Positions 12,416 through 23,674 of a DNA stretch of 64,000 bases are shown here, in pieces. The position numbers were made by a program, and so were the translations under genes. Origin of the DNA: Opisthorchis felineus (lineage: Eukaryota > Platyhelminthes > Trematoda > Opisthorchiida > Opisthorchiidae); the NCBI GenBank assembly GCA_004794785.1, contig SJOL01007241.1, positions 257,104-321,103 on the forward strand, in the 5' to 3' direction. Under the pieces are notes generated by a model, which was given only the letters and a program-made list of their open reading frames with translations, had not been told where the DNA came from and did no database searches. Numbering within the stretch: the first letter of the stretch is position 1; every line of letters begins with the position of its first letter.

Positions 12416-13779
12416 CGATTTCCGTTCTTGTTAGCCGTGGTCATCGTCTGACCGTGAAAGAAGCGCGCCACTTCAAACTTACTGGTACAACGTGGTCCGT
12501 CATACGATGCCGTGGCGCACAGATACGTTTGGCTCCCATGAATGGCACTGGTCAGCGGCTTTCAAAACATGGAACATGATCCATCGACAGACTGAAAGAG
12601 CTCCGATCCACACAGTCCGTACTACTGAAAGGCTTCCACTAGGGCCAACCGGATGATAAGTACCTAGCCCCCTAAGCGATCAGACCCGAACTTTACCCAC
12701 CGGTAGCAACTAATCTTCTATCGGGATTAGCAGGCGGTGCTGCTTGAAAGACACTTTGTCTCTAGTAATTCGAAAAAATCTCGGACCTGAAAACTTCCCT
12801 CCCCCGTCGGAGACATACTCCAATTGGGGAGGGAGCACCCGAGGCGGATTTGCCGTTCAACAATGGGCAAACTACTGGACGCCTGAGCAGATAGCTTGCG
12901 CGGAGCCGTATGTGGTGGTGAATTGGAGATCTTGGTGCCGATGTAGACCCGAGGGAGCAAGATCGGCGGACGAAAGTGTTGAAACCTATCGCAAGTGACT
13001 AGCTGACCCTAACGTGATAGCATAACCATAGACATCGGCATCATCCACTCGTTCATCGTCGAGGTACCGGAATCAATTCCTTTACGTTTCAGTGTAACCC
13101 TTCACCTCCCCCGAGTAGCACCACAGGAATTTCACCTAGGCTAATCGATAACCTGAATGTGTCATGTTAGCCATATAATTGATGGTGTTATCATCCTTAG
13201 GATGAATATGTCGGGCATGTGCTGGCTAGAAAATGGGACAAACTTACCTCTAATCCAGTTGTTAGGGTTTCGCAGGTGGGTCGGTGAGCACACCAGTGAC
13301 CCACAAGGCCGATCCAAGGCTCGTGCGCAAGTCCATATGGTCAGAGCCCTTTATGAATGGCTCGCTTGTTTTGCAGTATTGCGAGGCATTTCACCAGATG
13401 CGATTCTTCAGGCTGTTTTGACCAGTTGCGGATCCTTCCGTGACCTACACTGGAAGTTATCTTTCTTAAACTTACACGGAGGCTCTCCCATTAGTGGAAT
13501 TTCAAACTCTACTCTTCAGCTGGCTATAGACATTTTGGTTTGGGATACGATTTTCGGCCATTCATTTCAAATGGTGTAACCAGCTGGATTGGCTTCGCAT
13601 CGGACTGTGTTCGACCCCAACAGTGTTTGCCTCTGAATGAACTTCATTGTTGAGCATTCGGTCCGTCTATTTGTAACGAAAGATTCTGCACAGACACGGC
13701 GAGCGAGATCGGTCCAGGTGGCGCTACGGTGAAGCGGTGAAGAGAGTGCAACACTCTTGAAATCCATGTACAAGTGTGG

Positions 13780-14105
13780 GTTCCGTCAAGTGCGTTTCTC
13801 AACGCCACCAAAGTCCGTGCTGGGCTTTGCAATTCGTGTGCTTCGCAACCAATTAGCTGAATAACTGGTGTGCTCTGTTGAGCCCGCGGGGCAAGCCGAC
13901 AGGAGAAAAAGCTCTAGAAACGGTACTGAATTGGCGGACCATCTTTGTGCTATCAGAAGGAGTGCGTCGATGCTTGTTGAATATAAAATGAACAGAACTG
14001 GGGCAAGGACACAGCCCCTCCTCACTCATATCGATTTCGGACTGGCTGGAGACAGTTGCAAAGTTTCGCACCCGGGATTTCATCCCAGTATAAAGGGCTC
14101 TGATG
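13780..14105 (-). pseudogene. Non-LTR retrotransposon reverse-transcriptase fragment
   Basis: Reading the minus strand from about 14105, one frame gives RALYTGMKSRVRNFATVS. After a frame change, another gives VRRGCVLAPVLFILYSTSID. The second matches the conserved GVRQGCVLAPVLF block that precedes the catalytic YADD motif of LINE reverse transcriptases. Stops and a frameshift break it and no YADD block follows, so it is a dead 5'- and 3'-truncated copy. Assignment to a clade is not possible by eye. Confidence 0.6.
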
Positions 14106-14112
14106 AGGTTAG

Positions 14113-14150
14113 CATATGCATATATATATATATATAATACATATATATAT
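14113..14150. repeat. AT microsatellite
   Basis: Two runs of TA dinucleotides with a short interruption (AATAC), a few bases beyond the end of the LINE relic. Confidence 0.85.
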
Positions 14151-14784
14151 GGTGCGTTCGAAGCTAGGAGGACAGCAGTGGTACATTTCCGTTCGCGTTA
14201 GCGCACTCTTACTCTCAAGGTCAGCGGTTGCCTTAGCTCAGAATGATTTCTTTCCACAAAAAAGGAAGTGGTAAGATTTGGCGTATCAGAGAAAAAAGCA
14301 TGGTCAACTAGCTGTGTAGTCGACAAATTTGGCGTCAGCAAATCCAAAAGACTTATCGGCGGCAAGAACACTGCGTATACATTTCAACAAAGGAACTGAA
14401 ACGTTTTCAGCGCCAGAAGGTGGGTATGAGTAGGTGCCGGAAGTTATATGTGACCGGCGGCGACAGCTCACGCCGTTTAGATAAGACAGTCCCCACGCAC
14501 TCGTTCTCCAGCTCTCTGTTACGATAAACCTCATGCGATGAAATTATCACCAACTACCGGAAGACTAACAACTCATTGCAAGCAGATCAGTCAATTAAAT
14601 TTTTTTGGTTGTTTTATTCACCTAATTCCGACATGCTTAAAAGCAGCTATGTGAATACGCTTCCAATATGCTTCTGGGCTTGTTAGTGTAAACCGACTCT
14701 AAGTACAAAACGAGAATTTGGTTTGAGATGCCTTTTTGTCAGAGGACTGGATGGAAGCATTTTGTCTACCGTACTTCCTTGTAA

Positions 14785-15027
14785 ATCCAAAGGTAGATTT
14801 GCTCTCATTTGCTTGCTAATTTGGTTTTGTTTGGAGACTCAGCTGAATCTCTCGTTTACGATATTGCTCAGGTGAATGTGCTGTAAAAAGACCGCCTCAT
14901 GTTTCAGTTGGTACGACATTCGGCATATTGCAATATATTTTTACAAAGGAAGCTACTAACAAGGTTGCTGAAGACTCTTCGACAGCCTACGACCGGTTTC
15001 GCCCTTCTTGGGGCTCATCGGATATGC
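14785..15027 (-). mobile_element. R1 retrozyme-like element, minus-strand half of an inverted pair
   Basis: On the minus strand it reads hammerhead, GGTTGCTGAAGAC complement block, CCAACTGAAACATGAGGCGG, AGAGATTCAGCTGAGTC and CCAAATTAGC. It is followed directly by a plus-strand R1 copy at 15029. Confidence 0.75.
14985..15026 (-). ncRNA. Hammerhead ribozyme, type I, R1 class
   Basis: The core reads CCGAUGA (CUGAUGA with one change). Stem II is GCCC/GGGC with loop CAAGAA. GAAA is intact, palindromic stem III is CCGG, and UC is followed by GUAGGC. Stem I is weakened because the 5' strand has become CAUAU. Confidence 0.6.
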
Positions 15028-15028
15028 G

Positions 15029-15255
15029 CAGGTGAGAGATTCAGCTGGATTCAGTTGAGTTTCACGTCAAGACCAGATTAATATGTAAATGGGAGTAGTC
15101 GGAGGATCCCGTCTTATTTGGATTCAAGTAGAACGTAAGTTTGACGGGAACTCAAGCACTGAACCTATATGATGCGCCCCAAGAAGGGCGACACCGGTGG
15201 TGGGCTGCCGAATTTTCTTCAGTAACCTTATAAGTAGTGTGTTACGTTTAGAGAT
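15029..15255 (+). mobile_element. R1 retrozyme-like element, plus-strand half of an inverted pair
   Basis: It starts at GTGAGAGATTCAGCTGG, runs through AAGTAGAACGTAAGTTTGAC and a decayed hammerhead, and ends at AACCTTATAAGTAGTGTG. Confidence 0.7.
15163..15205 (+). ncRNA. Hammerhead ribozyme relic, R1 class
   Basis: Stem II GCCC CAAGAA GGGC is preserved. The core strands are changed to AUGAUGC and GACA, and the stem III palindrome to CCGG with GG after it. Predicted inactive. Confidence 0.45.
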
Positions 15256-17856
15256 TTGCAGTTTTATGTTCTGGGTCAAATGGAACAACTACAGAGTTGA
15301 GCCCTTGTGAATCAGAATGATCATAGAAAACGTTTAATGAGGAGAGTCAGTTAAGAATGACTCATTGAGAGTCCACTGCTGGGGTCCCTCGTAGAGTGCA
15401 ATCCTGTGCTGACTGTTTTGTTTGAAGTTTACATAATAACCAGGGCTTAGCAGCTGTTTGACTATTTAATAAAACTGTTACAGGCAAACGGTATCTTCGA
15501 GTGACGCATAATACCAGGACCTCCTGGAAGGTAAAACAAAGTCGAAGCTGGGTTTCTTTACGGTACAACAAATGGTCCACTTGGACTACAAAAGTACGAA
15601 CCAAATGAGCAAACGAGCTCCAACGTGAGACAGTCGCATGTGCATAAGGTCGGCCACAAAAATGGCTGAATGACCTCAAGGTCAAATGAGTGAAGTGGAA
15701 GGGACAAACAACGCCAGTTCATACGCACGCACTAAACACATAGGTGGAGCAGGGGTTACAGATAGGGACAGAAGAAACGTGGGGAACTACAAATGTCGAA
15801 GCAATGGACGATACAATAATGATTCCTGTATTGTTGTTTTATACTCAAAGTACTTTGTCCCCTCCCTGTGTGTTTATAATTCTATCAGCAAGACGTATTT
15901 TTTGCAGGGTGGTATACCCTCAGGAAACTCTTCTGAGCTTCAAATTATACCGTATAATTACTAAACGAAAAAGAACAATTGTTTACCTTGGGATATACCG
16001 ATATGGTGATCGAAAGTTGTGCTTCCGCCGAGGCAGTCGTTGGCTCTCAAGAGTTTTATTTGAAAAGGACTCATACGTAATTTCATTGGAACCGAGCCTG
16101 TGATGCGTTCCCATTTCCTGGACTAATGCCCATACGGTAATCTACAAGGGGTCACCACCGGAAAGCGAACAGTTCCAAAAGATGCATTGAACTCATTAGC
16201 TCCAGGACGACCGGACCGTTGTAATCTAGGCATCAGACACTCCCGGTGCGTTCTTGGTAAAGACCACCCATCAGTTCTAGAATTACCAAGACTGAAAGTC
16301 ATCAACGGTCCAGAATGATCACTAGGTTCCCTTTTTTATGTCAAAAGACAGTTTAAGTTATTCATATTCGCTTACAATAAGTGAGTGCGTTTTGCTCAGC
16401 TCAATCAATAAACAGTCAAGCACATCAACAGTTAGAGCATAATCCTATTGGCAGATGGCACAGTTGTCCTTGTGTCCTGTCGCTTCTTCACGTTACATTA
16501 TTCACGAACAATTACAAAAGCGTACATGATATTGCCTCGACAATCCTATCAACCATACCAGCAGTTCTATGTTGTATGCTGGTACTTCGGAATTATCCAC
16601 CGAATAAAACTGATTATTGATGCGAAAACGGACTGCGAATTCCGATTCAGCACCGGACTATTGTTCTACCGGCTGTGTACATCAGGTGACGTTTAGTTGT
16701 CGCTGATGTATGCCCGATTCACTAATGTGTAGTAATGGATTTTCTATGTCATTGTCTCCCATCAGTGCTCCCCTCCCCCATTCAAACCATTTTTCACATA
16801 TTTCCTATTCTTCGACACATGAAAAATAACATAATGGATTTTGAAGCACTCACGAGGCAGTTTTCATTCTACCGGGATGATACCACCATAATTGCCCGGG
16901 GTGCAAAACACGGAGCTATGACCATCAAAATTTGACCCAATCAGTGCAAACCAATTTGGGATGAATTGTTGTTCGATCTTTGGCCACAAATGACAGTCCT
17001 CAGTCAGCTCAGCTGTCGTTAAAGGGGACCATTCGAAAAATAGATATATTGTGATCAGTTTAGACGCTCAACATAACGGCTTCGTCCACAAACTCCCATC
17101 AGACGTCGGGCCACAATTTTACTTATTTAAATTCGAAACCTTTTTTGATGGCAAGCATCGACCATGGTAGTCGAAGCGAGGTGTCCTTTCTTGTTTGGTT
17201 GGGGACCGTCGAAAGACAGACACGTTTATCCTTTCATCCTTACAAACGAATTCTTTGCACTTTCAAAGAAAAGAGTTCACGTGATTCTTCTTGGTTGGAA
17301 ATCCAGCACAGCGTGATGCATGTTGTCACCTCTTAGCCGAACTACCTGGTCAAACGGTTCCAGTGTATGTTACCCTCGTGTACGGACGGTGTGTTGTCTG
17401 CATAGCGATAGTGTTTTTCGCTCTAGTGTGTTTATTCTAGTACCGATCGACCCCTCGATATCTGTCAATCATTTTCTCTATTCAAATAATGATCCTCGCG
17501 ATAAGTATCCACGCTTCGCGTTCGGGCGCACTCAACATTCAGTTTGGTGTTTCTGCTTCTGCTTGTTGAGCAGTATTAGTTACCACTGCTGTAGCACAGG
17601 TCGTGATCATCAAGATGGCTTCACAACCAAAGTGTAACCTTCAACGGAGATTTGGTCCTGTCAGTGGATCCAGGCTATGCTGAAAAACCGAGAAGAACTG
17701 TACAGCTTTTTTTATACCTTTTGGGTGAATGACGCTATATCCTGTCTAATTGCAAACTAACCACCCTGCTGATCAGCCGCTCGTGGTTGTGTTCAAACTT
17801 CCATCCAGGAGGTCGCGGGTTTAAAGCTCTCACTCCACTGGAGCTTCGTGAGATGC

Positions 17857-17901
17857 GCACTGTTGATGATTCCCAATAAGAATGAAACAGCTGTACAGTA
17901 C
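17857..17901 (+). ncRNA. Hammerhead ribozyme, type I, S2 class, unit 1
   Basis: Stem I GCACUG pairs with CAGUAC, with one mismatch. The core is UUGAUGA (one change), then a stem II with UUC/GAA pairs, GAAA, palindromic stem III CAGCUG, and UA at the cleavage site. It lies on the sense strand of intron 2. Confidence 0.65.
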
Positions 17902-18243
17902 TTCTCGGTCAGTCAACATGGCCTCACTTACAGGACGAAATCTCCACAAAAATTCCCAAATCTCCTCACACTCCTCACTACCAACAATCTATCAGTGGCT
18001 CAGTGGAAGAATAAACTTCACCCGATGAGTGAAACTTCCATCTGAGAAGTCGTTGCTCGAGGAGCCATTCAACACGTGTGACCCCGTGATGTGGATCCCG
18101 TGATTGAAGGATGAGCTGCGCTGTATCCTGTGTAAATGCGAGTTAGTCACACTGCTGATCAGCCGCTCGTGGTCGAACGGTTGTGTTCAAACTACTAGCC
18201 AGAAGGTCGCGGGTTCGAGACTCTCCAGAGTTTCGTGAGCTGC

Positions 18244-18289
18244 GCACTCCTGATGATTTTAAAATAAAGACGAAACAGCTGTACAGTGC
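18244..18289 (+). ncRNA. Hammerhead ribozyme, type I, S2 class, unit 2
   Basis: CUGAUGA and GAAA are both intact. Stem I GCACUC/CAGUGC has five of six pairs. Stem III is the palindrome CAGCUG followed by UA. Stem II has decayed to an A/U-rich, poorly paired segment, so activity is doubtful. Confidence 0.65.
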
Positions 18290-18774
18290 TTCCCGGTCTT
18301 TCAGCGCAGATTGGCTTCACTTGCAAGATGAAATCTTACTTGAAAATCTCGAATCTCCCCACACTACCATAATTTGAAGAAGGTGATTATTGAAGTCCAT
18401 TTACAGAGGCACTACTCACACCTTCCAACAAGGTGTGAATGATGTTCAAATTCCTTCCGCTTGTTTTAGCTTTCATGTAATGAAGCGCATTCCTCTTGGA
18501 AGGGAGACTGAAGGTTTATTGATCAAATGAGTAGAGATAGTGCCTGGAGCAAGTCTTGGTTTTAATTCATCTCGTACATTGAACGAAACCTGCAGATAAA
18601 TAGCAGCTTTTTGAGGAAGACGCGGGCGAGGTTACCCCGACAATGGAGATTTTGTGGTTGTTTTTTCAAAAGTTTGAAGTTTTTCTAGAGGTTACAGAAC
18701 AGACACAGAAGACTGATCGGTAAGAAGTTGAATGATTTTTTCAGTTCGAGAACACTAACTTCAGAAGTATGGAT

Positions 18775-19015
18775 AAAACTGATGATAAAACTGATAAAAT
18801 CGGCCGTGGGCCGTCGAAGAATTTTCAGCAACCTTATGAGTAGTGCATTGCGAATATACATGTATCGCGATATGTCGAATATCGTACCAACTGAAACATG
18901 AAGCGGCTTGGTGCAGCACATTCAGTTGCCTGGAAGCATCAGAAACGAGAGATTCAGCTGGGTTCCAGGTGAGCCTCCCGCGAAACCAAACTGGTTTGCA
19001 AATGAGTGTATTTCG
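18775..19015 (+). mobile_element. R1 retrozyme-like element
   Basis: It begins in a decayed hammerhead (CTGATGA near 18780, then AAATCGGCC and GTGGGCC). It continues through GAATTTTCAGCAACCTTATG, CGTACCAACTGAAACATG, CAGCACATTCAGTTGCC, GAGAGATTCAGCTGGG and GCAAATGAGTGTATTTCGC. It is a good copy of the non-ribozyme part of the unit. Many ribozyme differences are transitions. Confidence 0.75.
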
Positions 19016-19224
19016 CTAAAACTGGTGGATATTTTTTGGCAGTTGATACAGTCCGAGTTTTGAAATTTGAGTTCAGTCGGGAGCAGTCAGCCTACGCTCA
19101 GAAAGACCAACACGGCAGACGCGTCTTTATCTGACAAGTCATGGCTAGGTCAGCCAGCCAACACCTAATCACCTGACTCAAGCGGAATTATTGAGGGTCT
19201 GTGGGGTTTGGACTGTTTGACCTC

Positions 19225-19400
19225 CAGTGTGTCACGTGACAGATCCGTCACCCGTTTCTGAATGGCAGCATCCAGGGCGTTTCGAGTTCAGATTCGTGAA
19301 ACACCAACTGTTGATGAATCCCATTAGAAACGAGACAGCTACATATTGTTTCCTGGCGTGCCGACACAAACTCACTTCATTTGCAGGATAAAAAAATCCA
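19225..19400 (+). mobile_element. S2 element, decayed copy
   Basis: It holds CACGTGACAGATCC, a decayed B box (TTTCGAGTTCAGATTC), then ACTGTTGATGAATCCC, AACGAGACAGCTACA and a TTTCCTGGCGTGCC tail. These correspond in order to S2 with a broken ribozyme. It ends about 170 bp before exon 3. Confidence 0.5.
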
Positions 19401-19566
19401 TGTTTAAAAATCTTTCGGTTGTTTTGGTGCTTTAAAGGCTTGGCACCCGGTGGGCAGTATCATATCTTAAATTTCTTCCGCTTTTGTTTCACTGAAATTG
19501 TTGGTCTGAAGTTAGAAAAAGCCGAAGCATTTGTTTCCTACCTACCGTTTCCTACCCATTTCTAAG

Positions 19567-19858
19567 GACGAAAATGATAACGACCCGGTATTTATTCGTC
19601 CCGTGGGTGCTGTCAGCAGGGCCACAACGTCGGGTGAATCGAAGTTGGACAGTCCCTTGACAGTTAATCCTCTGGCGCAGAAGGATTCGGCGCAAGCCGG
19701 TGGTGTGTCGGTGAGACGGGGGGAAAGCAGTTTTAGTTTGACAGAGGGAACGCCACTACACCAGTCTCCCCCTGGCAATCAGAGAACAGACAGCCAGGAT
19801 GCAGGTATTCCAATTGTTGTGGTGCATCGAAACACATGGTCGCAATATTTGGACAGAG
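19567..19858 (+). CDS. Protocadherin-like coding exon 3: repeat 6-7 linker and low-complexity insert
   Basis: Encodes residues 891-987 plus one base. It opens with DENDNDPVF, the calcium linker expected after exon 2, with acceptor CTAAG at 19566 and donor GTGAGT at 19859. The remaining residues are rich in Ser, Thr, Gln and Gly and lack clear cadherin strands until the next exon, so the start of repeat 7 carries an insert of roughly 80 residues. The insert may be a mobile loop; this is inference. Phase 0 in and phase 1 out match both neighbours. Confidence 0.85.
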
Positions 19859-20369
19859 GTGAGTCTGAGTAGAGATTTGTTCACGATGATGCGCGAATAA
19901 CAAGAATTATGAGCAGGAGTTTTGGTACGTTCGTACAAATCAAAGGGTCTAAATAACGAGCCATGGAATGTATATTCAACTTCATTGGTTGGCTCTGAAT
20001 GAATCGCAATGAATCGTAATAAGCGGGCAAAAATTTATCACCAAGACCCGTTCGTCCGGTACACCGCTATTAGGATAAAACAGTTTCAACCGGAATTGTC
20101 CTGTGGACCACGTGTGGCTTTCGTCATTTTTAACATCTTTGCCTTTTTATGCTGATGGGTTTCCCAAATCTATTTACTGCATAAAAATATTCAACATAAT
20201 ATGTATGTATACGCTCTAGCATTCTTTTTTTTCAGTCAATCTACACCAGAGGTTTTCGATTTCATGCGTCCTGTTTCTCGCGCGTTATGTTTAATTTTCT
20301 GTCTTGCAAGTTTTGTTCTTGAACTCATTTCTGAAAAAACATTGAAAGACCCATAATTTTTGTGCATTC

Positions 20370-20850
20370 CGTCAGCTACCTTGTGATAGTATACTGTGAT
20401 ACGTCGAATGTGATACCAGCTGAAACGTGAGGTAGTCTTTGTGCAGCAAGTTGAGTCGTTAAAGGCCATCATAAATGAGAGGTTCAGCTGGATTCATTTG
20501 TCTCCCCTCCAAACCAACTCCGTGTGCAAATCAGAGTAGTTGTCGAAATCTGTCCATTTGGGTTCAAATGGAACATATGGCTGACGGAAACTCGGGGACT
20601 GAGCTTAACTGATGAGCCCCAAGAAGGGCGAAACCGGTCGTGGGCTGTCGAAGAATTTTTAGCAACCTTATGAGTAGTGTGTTACGTCTAGACAGCAACA
20701 TATTGCGATATCTAGAATATCGTACCAACTGAAACATGAGGTAGCCTTTGTGCAGCACATTCAGTCGAAGAAGACCATCAGAAGCTAGAAATTCAGCCGG
20801 ATTCAGGCGATTCTCCAGTTGAAACCAAATTGATGTGCGGACTACAATTA
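20370..20850 (+). mobile_element. R1 retrozyme-like element, tandem dimer
   Basis: A partial unit is followed by a nearly full one. The CCAACTGAAACATGAG block and its diverged partner CCAGCTGAAACGTGAG are about 310 bp apart, which sets the unit length. The second unit holds one of the best R1 ribozymes. The first unit starts just downstream of where its own ribozyme would be. Confidence 0.8.
20603..20645 (+). ncRNA. Hammerhead ribozyme, type I, R1 class (both core strands intact)
   Basis: In order: GCUUAA (5' stem I), CUGAUGA at 20609-20615, stem II GCCC/GGGC with loop CAAGAA, GAAA at 20630-20633, CCGG, U, C at 20639, then GUGGGC. Stem I has five of six pairs including two G-U pairs. Stem III is only the palindrome ACCGGU, so folding should need a second copy. 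Cleavage is predicted after 20639, in sense orientation within intron 3. Confidence 0.8.
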
Positions 20851-23674
20851 TGGGTAACTTGATTTTGAGTAACAACCAGCAAAATTGACCTCATTCGTGT
20901 GGGTAGTGGGTCGAAATCCTATATATTGCGCTAAAGGTCACGCCTGTACGGACGTAATAGAAGGGAATTCGTTGTGGACAGGGTAATCGTATGAAACATT
21001 TTTAATCCTGTAGGTGAAAAATGTGCGATCTGGCTAATTATGGAACAGTCACGTTTGAGCGTCATCGTGCCTGGGCCACGTGATTCTCCGACGATGGCAC
21101 AACACATGGTCTGGTTGTTTAGATTGATTTCTCTCCGTGGCTTGACCACCGTGGAAGCTTGAAGTATACGATGGGGGGGCACCTGGACTCTCAATCAACA
21201 GTGCTATCGCCAAGAGCTTGTTGTAGGTTAACCAGACTACTTGCGCCGGGACAGGAGAAGGACTGTTAGAACGAGGAATACAATTACAAATGGAGACAAC
21301 GAATGCAAACACAAACTCCATAGATCTCGCATCCGTCTGCAACTAATCAATGGATAAGTCGGACCATCAAACCAAGCGATCCATTTTTAGAGGGACCATA
21401 TAAAGTCGACCCGCTGCTTAAGAGCCCGGAAATTCTGTTTTGAGGACACCTTGCAACGCAAAATTAGTGATGTGATATTTTAAGGGAAAACGGTTACCTT
21501 GCTCGATTTGTTTTGCGCTTCTGGCAGAGGAGAGCGGAAAATTTTTGACAAAGAACCAAACAGCGCTTTTCAAACAATCGAATTGATGGTTGAACCGGTA
21601 ACCAGAAACGACTGTCAAACCCAGCCTAATAAAATCCGGTGCTTTTTCTCAATGCCACCTTCCGTCCATCAGCAAACCGCCACCAAACTGCCGCTGAGGG
21701 TTCTCTCCGTTGCTACCCGGTGGTTCATGTGTGAATGCGGTGTCACTTTCTTATTTCGTGAGGTCAGTTGATTAGTAAAACGATACAGGTAATTGTGGTT
21801 CTTCCTGGGGAAGGGGTTAATAACTGTATCACAGCTCACCTAGCTGACTCTAGCTATGTAGTCGGTCGTGACACATCGCCCCAGATCGTTTTCTACATAC
21901 CATGTAACGCGTCTAGAGCGGGTCATTACCATTCACGTTCTTGTCCACGAAAGGTGAGTTCACAAAGCAATATGTCCAGCTTCCCCCACTGGATTAGTTT
22001 CAAGTTATCCGCCACCCACCCAGTGAGGGCGCATATCAAGCCACATCTCCTGATTTGACCTGGACAGCGAGCAATATGACTTAACTTTTGACATGTTTTT
22101 TTGCACAAAGATCCTATTTCAGACATCTACTGTATTGTGTAAATCAACACAGTGGCTCCATTTCTTATGGGACCTTACCGTCCCGAGAACGTAGACTGAT
22201 AGGAAAACTACCAACGTCGAAAAAGGGACCCTACTTCTCCTCACCAGGATCCACGTTTTTCAGAAATCAGGATACGAAAACTCGGTTTACCACAACAACC
22301 AACCTCTGTTTACCTGTAGTGAGCTGCGCTGCTCAAAAGCAGAGTGCATTCGTGATACAGTGTATTTCAGCTTGACAACGGAAATTTCTGTACAAAATAT
22401 TTGGTCCTTGACTGATGCATACCACTGCAAACAGCGGTTTGTACGTTGTGGTTGGTCAAGCCTTTTCGGTAAACACTGAGAACACTCCAAGGGACTGTCA
22501 GTCTATTGACTCGATGAAAGCTCGAGCTGTAAAATTTTCCCATCCTTCAACGGTGAAGTGAAAAACGCCTAGCTTTGTCGAAAAGACGTCATACGAATGT
22601 AGAACCGTTACTGCTTCGAATAAGAAATGAAGCGGCAACAGTTTCTGCATTCTGTCTATCGAAGATCATGGGCGTCTTCGTTGACGAACCCTGGAGTCCC
22701 TCAAGACATTCTTGCAAGTTTAATCTGTTCCGTTAAAGTTTGTTGCGTGCCAGCCATGTGTTGGCCATGCGCCGGTATGAACTAACAACCCCGCTTTCAC
22801 ACCGATTACCAAGTAAGCTATGGGCTTAGGATGAACACGAAATACCAAAGTGTTGACACTTCAGGTTAGTTTCATCCTATTTGGACCATCGATTGCGTAT
22901 GTGACCAGCACACACCAGTCGGAGGTAAACGTTTATCCTTATGTTGTCGGGCTACGTTTGACTACCGGCTTCATGACAGTTCATCAACTTGCCAACATTG
23001 GTTTATCTGTTTATCGTGAATAATAGTACTGTTTATATGAAGACAAATCTGAGGACGATAAGTCAGCCAGCTCAAAGAAAGGTGAAACACTGATGTGCGA
23101 GTAACTGTAGAGTCCGGTTGGAAGGACGCGGAAAAACTCGCCCTCACTCGGTTTTGGTTTCCGGATGAGATGGAACGTTTTTTTGCCCGTTGTGTGAGAA
23201 TACTACTCAAAAGTGCCCACAAACTGACTCTCCATATAATTAGATGTGACATTAGGGTCATTGGAGCGTCACATAAAGTAAGAAGTTTTTCAACCTCAAA
23301 AACCCTGATAGGAGATTTCGCAACAGCGAGCACTATGGTAAGGTCTCTATTCCACTGTAAATGGATCACATCAAATAGATTGCTGATTCCGGGGCACCAC
23401 ACCACAGAACTGTGTCATACACTGCCACTGGGTGAACCTGTTACATGAAAACTTCGCCATGTCCCATCATCCAGTTGGACACTTTGTTCTCACATAGGTA
23501 TATAAACCCAACACACTAGTCACGAACGAGAGAAAATTAACCTTGATGTGTACCATTCGTAAAAGTCGACTTTCGGTCAGGCATTCTCGGGCGGAGTCTC
23601 ATCTTTATTGAGGAATTACTGTTCTATTTCAGCATATGCATATTGGCCATTTAACTACCAAGTTGTCACACGAG

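Larger units (their letters stand above)
17725..18385 (+). mobile_element. S2 element, tandem dimer (tRNA-like unit with hammerhead, about 387 bp)
   Basis: Two successive units lie in the same orientation. Each has a tRNA-like part (CACACTGCTGATCAGCCGC, then B box GGTCGCGGGTTCGAGACTC in the second unit), then a hammerhead, then a TTTCAGCGCAGATTGG-type segment. The ribozymes start at 17857 and 18244, so the repeat period is about 387 bp. The join between units contains GAGAAGTCGTTGCTCGAGG. The tandem arrangement is what rolling or concatemeric RNA intermediates would leave. Confidence 0.75.
8905..19566 (+). other. Intron 2 of the protocadherin gene
   Basis: About 10.7 kb of repeat-rich sequence. 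It holds an M1-like foldback near 9325-9440, R1 elements at 10095, 12284, 14785 and 15029, a minus-strand LINE reverse-transcriptase relic at 13780-14105, an AT microsatellite, a tandem S2 pair at 17725-18385, an R1 copy at 18775 and a decayed S2 at 19225. No recognisable coding sequence was found in the remainder, including 10300-12280, 12420-13780 and 15260-17720. Confidence 0.8.

Noticed and set aside
13157..13579. 140-codon plus-strand ORF in intron 2
   Set aside because: No recognisable domain, no paralogue in the window, and it lies in repeat-rich intron sequence; its length alone is not enough.
22971..23448. Overlapping ORFs of 117 and 144 codons on opposite strands
   Set aside because: Neither translation resembles a known family, and mirror ORFs of this size occur by chance in moderate-GC introns.
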